From Epinephelus fuscoguttatus (lineage: Eukaryota > Chordata > Actinopteri > Perciformes > Serranidae), in NCBI RefSeq assembly GCF_011397635.1, contig NC_064759.1:17694428-17758427 (forward strand): DNA of 64,000 nt. The letters run 5' to 3'. Made by a program: the position numbers and the translations under genes. Shown here one piece after another: positions 1-11,700 of the stretch; within the stretch, counting starts at the first letter, position 1; each line of letters opens with the position of its first letter. A model generated the notes under the pieces. The model was not told the DNA's origin, made no database searches, and was given only the letters and a program-made list of their open reading frames with translations.

Positions 1-893
1 GATTTTTAATTTAAGACTACATGGTTACACAAGTGGTTCTAAAACGGGAGTGTAAAACTGCAAAAACAAAGTGAAACTAAAGTCAAATGGGCCACAAATG
101 TGTCACTGATATTATTAATTGCTGCAATGCTTTGTAAGGTTATTGTAGTTGACTAAAACTAAACTAAAAACTCAAGGTGTGAAAAAATATTTAAGTCAAA
201 TGAAATAAAAATAAAAACTAGACTTCAGAAAGTAACAAAAACTGAAACTACATTGTAAACTCACAAATTTAACTAAAATAAAATAAAAATATCTAAAAAT
301 TGTCTAAAGCTTCAGTTTTTTGGTCAAATTTCATTAAAAACAGGAAGACCCATTGGTGCATATCTTTATACAGGCTGGGATGTCTACATAACTGTGAGGC
401 CCTCACAAAGCATTGTGTTTGTATTGTAACACCTATTCTGAACTTCTTAAATCTCGCCCCTCACAAATGCCCTCTCACTTATAATGAAAAAACACAAATA
501 AATAATAATAAAATAAACAGAAATAAAATGAAGCATTGTTAAACAGTATAACACGATGTTGGCAAAGCAAACAGGATTCAGGCTGGCACGGTTCATTCAG
601 AAAGCATAACAACATGTAAAGGTCAGGACGGTCTGCACAAATTTTGAGATGGAGAAAAGCAAATCGAGTGCTCAGCAGCATGCCAGCCTTGTGTCTTAAA
701 AAGTAAAAGTAAAACCTCAAAGTTGAACTCACATTTTTCATTTGCATAACAGAACAAAATGAGGACACAACCAAAAAGAAACATGCTGTACACGGTCTTG
801 ATAATATTATGTCTATAAAAAATGGCTGTCTGGGCTGCTTTGGTTCCCAGTGTTCCCAGTATGCTTTCAACTGCACTTTTTGATTGGTGTCTA
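1..893. other. cblc downstream flank, no gene seen
   Basis: AT-rich sequence with an A-rich degenerate stretch at 150-300 containing repeated AACTAAA/AAATAAA words. Open frames here have no domain or codon signal and are not called. Confidence 0.4.
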
Positions 894-1368
894 AAGGCCC
901 TGACACACCAAGCCCCCCCAGCTGATTCAACATGTTGGATTGCCGTCAGAGTCGATGAGGCCTGTCATTGAATGACATCACAGTTTGGTTCAGCGTACCA
1001 GAAAAGAAACAGAAGTACGGGAAGCAAACAAACGACTTCAGTCTTTATATTATGTGAGATTATGTGTTTAGCCATTGAGCTCTTTAGCACAACCAGTTTG
1101 TTAATTGTTTGCCTACACATCTTTCAGCATCGGAATGTGTGCTAACTGGCGTCGTGACCATCTTACAGTTTTCCTTTTTGAATGTACAAACACAGACTAA
1201 TCCTGCCTGCTGGTATGAAGAATTATTTCCTCTCATGCAGGCACAGTACATATGTGCTGGTTGGCTATTGCCTCTAGCAACTTTTTGGCTAAGACGCAGG
1301 CTATGTGAGGCAATGCAACAGTTGGCCTTCATCACCACCTCGATGTCTGTTTGGTGTGTCTGGGCCTT
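894..1368. mobile_element. Non-autonomous DNA transposon with GGCCC-type TIRs
   Basis: The left end AAGGCCCTGACACACCAA and the right end (reverse complement AAGGCCCAGACACACCAA) are inverted copies matching at 17 of 18 positions, bounding about 475 bp. A related copy lies inverted at 8846. The overlapping open frames in this interval, on both strands, are explained by the element and are not called as genes. No clear target duplication was found, so the superfamily is left open. Confidence 0.65.
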
Positions 1369-1879
1369 GAAGGGAGGCGTGACAGATTGGGGACCACTGG
1401 AAGACAACACTGTAAATTTCTTTTAGGACAACATCATCTGCATATTGTAGAATAATCTAATGTCTATTTAGTATGGGCACAGTTCAGCATACAAGGTTAA
1501 AACAGGCCATAACTTACTGTTGACATCCTTCTGAGAGGAAGAGGAAAATTTTGCTTCTGTGCGGAAATCAGCGCTGCTTAAGACAGAACACAAAATGGAA
1601 ATATAGGTGAATGCAGTGTGACTTTTACCACTGACACCTTATAAAAGTAAAGCTCGTGTCACATGCATAAATGTGTGACTAGCAACAGCATCAACAAAAG
1701 CCAACAGGAATCTTCTATCCTCATCAAATAAGGATATTAAATATCAGCAATTGTCTGATTAACAATAAAGAAACACAAAGAATTAGGACTTACAGGTAGC
1801 ATAGAAAATATCTTTAATAATCACAATAGTCATTCTATTTGTCTTGCTACCAGTGATATTAATCTTGACACAGTCCACA

Positions 1880-1925
1880 GGTAAATGCCTGATTTTTATT
1901 CTTTTTGTTACAAGGATTTTATTGC
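1880..1925 (-). terminator. Possible cblc polyadenylation signals
   Basis: On the minus strand AATAAA occurs near 1917-1922, and a second near 1894, about 830 bp beyond the cblc stop codon. These are the first canonical signals noticed. They are a weak call because AATAAA is common in AT-rich DNA. Confidence 0.25.
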
Positions 1926-2512
1926 ATAGACAAAAAAACAAATACACATATGCACACAAACATGTATGATACAAAACTAAAACAAATACATGACAACCAC
2001 AAAATGCAAAATCAGTTAATTCATTTGATGTGCTGAGTCTTTGCACAGCTGATCTGGGTATTTAAAGCCATCCAGTGGGTTGCCAGCATAATGTTAAACA
2101 CTTGTTAAAGGTTACAGTAACTTGGTGGAAGCGTTCCCTTATAGACAATTGGAACTGAGACTATAAATAATCTCAGTAGGGAGAAGTTGCTCTATAAGGC
2201 TTTAGCAGCAAATTTAGACTCCTTAAGGTTTCTGATATATATGTATACATGTAGACATGTAGACAACAACAGCAGCATGTTCCTCCTTTACTGCTCTGCT
2301 GTAAACACTGTCTCACCTTTTCATGTTTGTCTGTTTTCTGTGTCTTCTACGTGCTTCACCGCTGCTGTGGGCCTGCTGAAGAGAGGACACGTGTCACAAT
2401 GATTATGCAGCCATCAGCTACTGCCGAGGGTGAAGGTAAGTACAAAACCTGACATATAAAAATGACTTTAGTACAAGCAAAATTACTTTTTTAAAATAGT
2501 CAAAAAGTACAA

Positions 2513-2534
2513 GTACACACACACACACACACAC
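2513..2534. repeat. (AC)n microsatellite
   Basis: About 11 AC units in the cblc 3' flank. Confidence 0.9.
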
Positions 2535-2749
2535 ATAAAAAAAAGACTTTGTTACAGCAACAAGAGCAAATACAATTTGTTCCCTCCACCCCTGGTTGCT
2601 ACATATATTCACACTACAGTTGGTGAACCTTTGCAGCACTGTGCATGAATTAGCATTTCTCAGAGTTTGTCTGTGAGGAATGGAGAAATTTAACACATCG
2701 CTTCATCAAACTGCCAAGAAAGTCATACAGCAACAGAATGCAAATAGCC

Positions 2750-5700
2750 TCAGTGTCTGCGGGAACTCACTGAGTGGGAGTGGGAGTGTTTGTCCAGTGT
2801 CTTGGTTTCGGATGTCTGGGGTTGGTCAGAGGGAGATGGACAGCGTGGGGTTGTGCTGTGCTTGGGGGGCAGAGGTGGAGCGCTCAGGTGGGAGGTGCGA
2901 ACCTTGTAATCCAAACTGGAGATCTGTTGAGAGAAAGTGTAGGCAGTCAGTGAGGAATTAAAAAATAAGGTTATTTATTCATCATACAGTATGAGAGCAT
3001 TATTTTAAAGTGGCAAACAAGCTGGAGGAAGGATGAGGATGCATGTTGCAATAGATACAGTTCCTCCCTGTAAGTTTACTTATAGGCCGGATGAGTTGCA
3101 GAGACAAACACATGGAAACAAGACTAAGGTCCCTATCTTACACCTGGTGCACAGATGGGCACAGCGCAACTGTCACTGCTACTTTCAGACTGATGCAACT
3201 GCCATTTTCACCAGTAGCAAATGTACTTGGGCCTATCTGTGCAACCTTGGGCACATGGGACTTAAAATGAGGCGTGGTCAGGGACATTGTCAGTGAATTG
3301 TTATCAATTTTTCAATTATTTAAGCCTTTACTAGGCCAGTATAAGGATTCTGAACAGATAAGTGTCCTTCATATGAATAATGTCCTCAGGTATTAATCCC
3401 AAGTACATAATCTGTGGGTCCCTTGGGATCTTGTAACCTAAAACTCTCTTGAGAATCTGAGTTATTCTATCCCAGAATGTTTGTAGTTTTATACATGACC
3501 AAAGTTGAATTGCTATTTTGAGGCAGCAGAAAGTAACTGGGCCATTGACCATCAAAAACCTGATCTGAAGTCAGAATGACGCAGTATTTTCCTGCTATTA
3601 AAGGACACATTATTCAGACAGTAACATGCTCCTACATGCACTCTCTGCTTGTTACACACATAGAGACACGCGGATGGGTTGAGGGTTGGTGAAATAATAC
3701 ATGATTAACATTCATTAAAATGTTAACGTAGCAGAGAGCAGAGCAGAGCTGCAGTCCGACTCCCCATTAAGAGAGGCTCTGTGCAGATTTATGAGGAGCA
3801 GTGTGACTACATTGATTATTTCAGAAGCTAAAAGTTTAGTTCTGTTTGCTTGGTCACGTTTATAACTACAGGTTTGAGTTGTGCTGCTTTAATGTCCCAC
3901 GATATTTGCTGCAGTAACATTACTGCTCTGACTGCATTACTCTCAGCACAAAACAGCTCACTCCTCCAATTTGCTGAATTGCAATGTACAAAGTGCACCA
4001 GGTGCAGGAACACCTGGCTTTTGGGGAACGGGAGATGACACTGACTGGTTGAAGTCATGTTACACCCCAAACACACCTCTCGTTAATTAAAAGACTAGAT
4101 ACAATCCCTTGACCCAGATTATGTGCTGTTAAACTGCCAAAAGTTGATGGACACAGCCTAAATGCACCTGTGCCCTGCACTTTGGACCACTGGTTCCCAA
4201 CTGGTCCAGCCTCAGGGTCCAGATTTCTCCTTAGTCATCAGTTCAAGGTCCACACAGTTTAATACATTTAGCGTCATACTTGCATTTGGCCATGTCGTTG
4301 AGCTAGTTTGCTGTCTCTGTTACGTAGCTGTGCATTAGTCACTCAATCTACAGAAGGAAATGGCACCTCAAAATAAAAGCTCTGTGCCAGAAATTCACTG
4401 TACTTCAAAATAAAGTGTGCTTTTTACAAACTTGACACATTTGCGAGTCATTTGTGGACCATTCAGAATGGACCTGCAACCCACCAGTTGGGAGCCACTG
4501 CTTTAGACCATGTGCTACTGATCTTTTAGATTAGGTCTGTAGTAATGCTAGTAGTACAACTGCAGTGCGATCAATATGCTCTGATGTTTGGCAGGTGTTT
4601 ACAGCGTTCAGCATCTTAGTATAGCACATTGTCACATTAACACAAAGTCCAGCTGAGGCTAATGGGGATGTCATTCGTTTTCCAGGTATAGGGTTAGGGT
4701 TAGGATTAGTGATTGACGTATTCACGCACCTTTCTCAGGGCAGCCATTTCCTTTACCATCAGCTCAATGTCTTCATGGTCCGCCTCCTCTGTGTCCTCCT
4801 CGCCCTCCTCCTCCCAGTGACCGCTGCCTGGCAGGTAGGGCTCGACAAGGATGGACTCTGTCCCTCTGATGTCGCAGCGACAGTATGGGCAGGTGTGGCC
4901 AGCCGACTTCTGCTAGATAGTCACCATCGAACGGTCATGGGGCAGAGTAATGGAAACACTATGTGAATGTAGAGACCGGTAGTAACACGTTGTCTTTTGA
5001 AGCGTGTGTAGTGGAATATGTTGGACTTGACTTCAAAGAATGAAGCCCCCAGCTTTTCGAAAGATGAAGGAGGTGGAAATACCAGGTTCAACAGACTCTG
5101 TAGATTGCGGTTTCCACAAACGTACACCAGATGAAGATGAATCGTAACAGTTTGTTGTCATTGCTCTAGCACACAGGCTTTGTGTCTCCCCAGGTTTTAT
5201 GACGTTTGTGCATTTTTTGTTTGTGACCACTGACCCTCTTTGCAGATGCAGTCTGACTGATACACCTGCAGTTATTATTTGGCCTATTTAAAACTATTTC
5301 ACTTGCCCACGCTGCTTTCAAAATTAATAGACTTTTGGTAGTGTTTTGTTAACGTGTAGTTTTCAGCTGCAAACATCTGCAGACACCTTTGAAGTTACTT
5401 GGCTCTGTTCATTGTTGTGTCATGTATTGTAAACTCGCTGTTCATGAGGAAGTTTGGTTGACCACAATCTAGACTAACTTACAATTTTTCCATTGTGGTC
5501 TGACGTCCACGAAGCATATCTAATTCTCTTTTCCTGTCTCTCTCTTTCTCTCTCTCCCTCTCCCCTTCACTCTCTCTCGCACACACTCTTACTCAAAGTG
5601 AATGTGACCGATACAATTTGAGGAGGATGTGAGCCTGTGCTCGCACAGGAAGTCATCAGCCAAATGTCAGGACATGAAGCTCTGCACCTTTGCACAGACT

Positions 5701-8700
5701 TAAACACCTCTAGAGCAGATGGGAAGCGGCTGGCTGACTGAAAGAAATAGCAGCAGAGCATGAAGCTTTAATTTGCCAGCAGCAGCTTTAAATCTGACTG
5801 GATGTCTTCGGTGTCACTCTGTGATTAAAAGAGGAAGTAGGAAGTCAGCGGGGGGAGCCCCGTTAGAGGAGAATAATGCATACAGGACACGCTGTCCACA
5901 TGATGATTACATTTTGTGGTACACACAGACTTTTGGGATTTGTGTGCAATCTAAAATAGTCAAATATAATTAATTTAATTGTAAGACGACCGTATGTCTG
6001 ACATTAAGAGATCTGTTCCAGCTAAAAGTCTATCATTTTACAGTTGTCAGTTTACGTGCTGACTGCATCTGTCTATGATAGTAATGGTTCACTTCACACA
6101 CCCTTTCTTTTTTTAAACCGCTGAACCAAGCTTTGTGCTTTTCTTTCCGGTAAATTATCAAACTATCTTCTCATGCAAAGAATTGGTTAAAGAGCATTAA
6201 AGTGTGGAGTGCACAGTTCTTCTTCTGGCCTGTGAAAGGTGACACATTTGTGGATGAAATGTGACCTAATTTTATAAGCATGGGTGTTGTGAATATTTAT
6301 TTAAGTGTGGTGTTGTGTCAACAAGGCTGACTTATGCAATATGGCAGCTGAAGTGTGATATAAAAGTGCTCTAATGCCCTTCTGAAGGCAGTATAATAGC
6401 TCCGCATTAAGTTTGAATGGGAATATCCAGGCATAGAAGCACATGGATGACATGGAAGTTACTTTATAGACTTTGTTCATAGTGGTTTTAAAGCAAGGCT
6501 ATTTTTTGTTCCACATTTCAGTGAAACATTGTACGTGTTAGTATTGAGGTATTTGTAATTCATTGGTTTAAACTGAATAAATCAGTCATGGCATTGATTT
6601 GTGAGGGTTTTCTTATATAACAGCGCATGTGAATCACTCACACTTTGTTAAACACCAGCATATTTTTGACATCAACCCCAAACCACATTCAAATAACCAG
6701 CATTGTGACAGTACTGTGGGGAGACAACCAACCACCAAACCATCGGAGCGCTGTTGTTCAGACCGACCTATGAAAATAAATCTACTTTAGTAAATGTAGA
6801 CTGTTTCACGCCACTGAACAAACAAAATGGTTACCGTAACAGTCTCATTTCAACACTTGGCCGATGATTAGTATGTGCTTTAAAATACTGTACATTAGGC
6901 TACAATATGTAAGTGGATGGGGTTTCATACCTGCCAGCCCGTGAGGCAGGGTTGGCACAGGAGATGGCCACAGGGCTGGATACGTGTGTCCTTATCCCTC
7001 TCTGCACAGATCTTACACAGTTGGAAGGTGCTGCCGATGTCACAGTAAAGCTCGTACTGCTCCTGTCAGGTGTTAGAGTGGTGGTGTTGGTGTTGGTGGG
7101 TAGACAGGAAACAGTAAGAGAACATCTCAGGCTGTGATTCATGTGGTGTCTTGGTAACGCCTCGGGATGTTTTTTTGGCAGTTTGATAAATTGATAAAGA
7201 GGTATGAAGTACATTCACTTACTTCTGTTACTTTGACTTTGCCCCTCTGGGTCGGTTCACACAGGCTCGTCAGGTCAGGGTTCACATCGCGGCCATCTGG
7301 ATGCAGGTAGCTGCAGGCACATAAACACACAGCGCTGAGAGAACAGACACAAAAACAAAGAAGAAAATGAAGCCAAGAGGTGTGTGTGTTTCTCCTAACC
7401 AGCCTTCCTTGAAGCCCTGAATGAGCGCCTGGTAGAGAGGTGTATTCTGGGGGATGGTCTGGACGATGCCACCTTCACTGGTGACGTGGCCGATAGCCCA
7501 TTGGCCCATTCGTGTGCAGCTCAGACGAAAGATATAGCTGGAGAGCAAGAGATGCTTGTAATTCACACTTGTTTACAGTTAAGTCACTTGAACATTATTT
7601 TGTTTTATGGCGTCAGTGATCCTCTTGCTACTAATAGAGCTTTGGTTTGTAATGTTGATGCTATAGCATACATACATGTACACTAACCAGTGGTGGAATT
7701 TAACTACTGTAAGTACACTATTTCCCTTTGTACTTTACGTTGGTATTTCCATTCTATTCGTCTTTATACTTCTCTTTTTATTGGGGCCAAGGACTTGCTC
7801 TCCATGAGACACTTTTCTGTCTTATTTACAATTTTTTTAAATATAAAAACAAACAGGGTACTATTCTTTACTATACTCCAATCCCTTACATCCACATGGG
7901 CATATCCTTGCTTAGTTGTTCTTCTGTGTATTTACAGATTCATGTCTACACTTACATATTCCTCTGTCTACCCCTCTTCCATCAGTCATTTTAAATAGAA
8001 TAGCAAAGAGAGAAAAGGCAACAAAGGAAAAAATACCAAAATGCGTCTTTATGCTTCTACATATACACCGATCAGCCAAAACATTCAAACCACTGGCAGG
8101 TGAAGGGAATAACACTGATCATCTTGTTACAATGCAATGTTCTGCTGGGAAACATTTGGCTCCTGGCATTCATGTGGATACCACTTGACACACTGGAGTC
8201 TGGCACTGGGGCGTTGGATTCTTTGAGACCTGACAGTTGTGGAGTGGGGTACTGGCACGTCCAACGGATGCTCGATCAGATTGGGATCTGGGGAATTTGG
8301 AGGCCAGGTTGATGCCTTGCACTCTTTGTCATGTTCCTCGAGCCATTTCTGGCACTGCCATTAAGGAGTGCTATTGCCATGAGGGGAGAACTGGTCTGCA
8401 GTGGAGTTTGAATGACTGAAGTGCTTCAAGTGGCATCCACATGAATGCCAGGACCAAAGGTTTCACAGCAGAGCATGGCGTTGTAACGAGACGGTCAGTA
8501 CTGTTCATGTCATCTGTCAGTGGTTTTAACGTTTTTCCTGATCAGTGTATATATACAGAGTATAAACATATGATTAGATTAGATTGTATTATATTATATT
8601 ATATATTTATTAAAGTGTATTTTTACTTCTATTTTTTTATTGATACAAAAAATAAGTCAATAAAAATATAGGTCAATTAATAAATTTTGATGTAATACTA

Positions 8701-11700
8701 TAGGTTATCAGCTTCACATTCACCAGCTGCAACAAGAAAATGATGAAAACATTAATGCATCAATAATTATTATCCTTTGAAATAATACATGTATATGACT
8801 CTGAAATGGACCATTCTGCATTATGACTACTTTTACTTTTGGTACTTGGCCCAGACACACCAAATCAACATCAAAGAACTAATGGGAACAAAGGCCCACT
8901 GTTGCTTTGCCTCATGTCACCTGTGTCTCGGCCAAAAAGTTGCACTTGAATGCATCGTAAAGACTACAGCTAACAGCCAGCGTGCATGTGCGTTCTGTGC
9001 CTGTGTGAGAGAAAATAACTCTCCACGCATGCAGACGACAGTTGTCTGTATCTGTCATTTAAAAAAGGGGAACCAGAAGACTGACAAGAGGGATTAAAGA
9101 CGCTAGTTAGCCAGTTCGCACATTAACAACACAACCCGATGTTGAAAGAACAAAGGATATTTACCCTGCGCTAGTAAACACAAAAGATTACAAACTGTTT
9201 GTGCTAAACAAATCAGTCAGTAAAAAGATACATTGCTTCCCTCACTTGTGTTTCTCTTTTTGTGCTGGTCTGATACTGATTCATGCAGAAAGAAGAAGAA
9301 AATCCGCACACTGAATTAGAGCTCCCAGTAAGTTTTTAATGACTAAAAAAGCAATGTTTCGACTCAAACGGTCTTCCTCAGGCAACTTCAAAAGAATGAG
9401 GTGCTTGTGCACTTTTACTTCAGCATGATTTTGAATGCAGGGCTCTGAGTATTTTGACATTGTTGTACTTCTATAGTACTTTTTCCACCACTGAGACCAA
9501 CTGCATGACACCTTGGACCCTGCTTATTATTTAGCTACATAATTTCTTGGAGCTGGGCTCAACAAGGACATTTCTTGAAAGGTAGATGGAAACCTTGCAA
9601 GCTTAGGTTTGATGAAAAATATGCCAAAAGCTCATGGTACTTCAAAATAGATTAAAAAGTAATGAATTCCCCTTTCCGCTAATGAACAGCCAGGTACTTA
9701 AAGTTGGAGTGCTGTGGTTCTGTGTTGCTTCAAGGACCTCATTTCTTACAGCCTGGATCAATTGCCAGATTTGAACTCGAGCACTCAACAACCTCAGCTG
9801 TGCTATTTTGAGTTTTGAGATATGTGTGACATAAATCAGCTTTGCTTCTCTGGGAAGTGCATCAGTCAGAGCTTGTGCTGTGCCTGTCCTCACCTCCCGG
9901 GTCTGTGCAGGTAGTGTTCAAGACGAGCTATAACCTGGTCGTAGGTGAGGAAGGCCATGTAGCCTGGATGAGTCACGGCGAGCTGGTTCCAGTTCCTTAT
10001 GATTGACCTCCACGGCTGAGATGAGATAAGAGGAGAGGAGAGGGAAGGAGAGGGGAGGAGAGGAGACAGGAGAGGATGTTTCATCATTGAAGGAATAGTT
10101 TAACATTTTGGGAAATATTGTTGCCAAGAGTTATAACCTCTGCCAGACATAAGCCTGAAAGGGATTGTGTGTTTGGTCATGTGCGAGTGTGTGTATCTGT
10201 CTGTCTGCAGCTAATCTTAAAAACGACTGGACCAATCAGCCTAATACTTTGTGTGCACATGGATGACTGTATGTTCAAGGACCTGTCATGGTTGCAGGTT
10301 GCCTCCGGGTTTTGTTTTGTCCGCTGCACAAGGTCATACCACACCAGGGGCATTTCAGAAGCGGAGCGTTTTGCCTGCTGGATTTTGTAGACTGCAGCTT
10401 TTGTTGATTTGGCGGTTTTTCCTTGATATTTTTACTTCTATATAAGTAAGTAAGTTTGCAACATAGTTAAATGGTTTCTGTTTTAATTGTGTTTATAGTT
10501 CGTCACCTACAGACATGGTTAATAGCCTTAAAAGTGCAGTTGTGAATGACATAGATCAAAGATTTGTGGCTTTGTTTTAGTTATAGAAAATACATTAATC
10601 CTCATAATTACATCGTAGGCTATCTATATTTTGCATACAGTGCCTGTTAGCAGGAGAACTTGATCTCCTCAGAGTGATGTACCACAGCTCCATCCAAAAT
10701 AGATATTTTTATTAGCTTTTGGAAAGCTTCTGAAACAAGCTGTGTCTGCTGGACTGCCTGTGGTCAGCTCTGGTGGAGATCAGCAGTCTACTGAGTGCCC
10801 ATTTCTCATTGTACATCAGAAGATACCTGTCTCATGTCTGTATCCTAAATATGGAGCTAGACCCAGTTAGTTTAGCTTAGCTTAGCATAGTCTGAGAACA
10901 GTGGAAAAACAGCTAGCCTGGCTCTGACCGTAATTAAATCTGCCTACCAGCTCCTCCTAAACACATGAGTCAGCACACCATATCTTGTTTATTTAAAACT
11001 GTACAAAAACTGAGAGAGAAAATGACTTAGCTGGAGCACAGTGACTTTTTAGAGTCTTATCATCAACATGAGGTTGCCAGCTTTCATGAAATCACTGTGC
11101 CACACCAGAGACCGCCGATAAACCGAGATGACCCACTTTAGATTCATTTCCTGTATTTGTGCCACGAGGGTTTCGCCACTTGACACTCATTTTTTTCCAG
11201 ATTGACAAATAAGGAGAAAATTAACTTTGTCAGAGACATGTCTTGGTTTTAGCAACACACTCTTGCGAGATCTGGCAACAACTCATAATCAATATAATAA
11301 TACATTTAGAAGGCACCTTTTAAAACACCCAAGGTCACTTTACGGAGCATAAAAATGAGCCAAATGAAATTAAAAAACATAGACACATATATGGGTGCTG
11401 GGATAAATTGACCTTCAGACATTAAACCAGCAGATAAAAACGAGCTGCAAAATAAGGAACAGGCATTAAGTTTGTGCTGTATATAGTGCTGTAGAGTTTT
11501 GAATCTGATTCAGAATCAGAATCAGAAATACGTCATTGATTCCAGAGGGGAAATTGTGATTCGTTACAGTCACTCCGATGTAAAGAATAGAGAATTATAA
11601 GTAAGAATAACAGTGTGAAATAGATAAATAAAAAGCAATAAAGTAAAGTAAAATAAAATAAAGTAGAAATGAAAATATACATTAAAATAAAAAAATAAAT

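Larger units (their letters stand above)
7688..9493. mobile_element. hAT-type MITE interrupted by nested insertions
   Basis: The left end CAGTGGTGGAA and right end TTTCCACCACTG bound 1.8 kb in cblc intron 4. They are flanked by ACACTAAC (7680-7687) and AGACCAAC (9494-9501), a 6/8 match. The host sequence is the familiar fish repeat rich in GTACTTTTACTT words. It is interrupted by a mariner-type element (8064-8549) and by a second insertion (8846 to about 9410). A reverse-orientation fragment of the same family lies at 15575. Confidence 0.75.

Noticed and set aside
475-933. 152-codon open frame, minus strand
   Set aside because: No recognisable domain; runs into the end of a TIR element and lies beyond the cblc stop codon.
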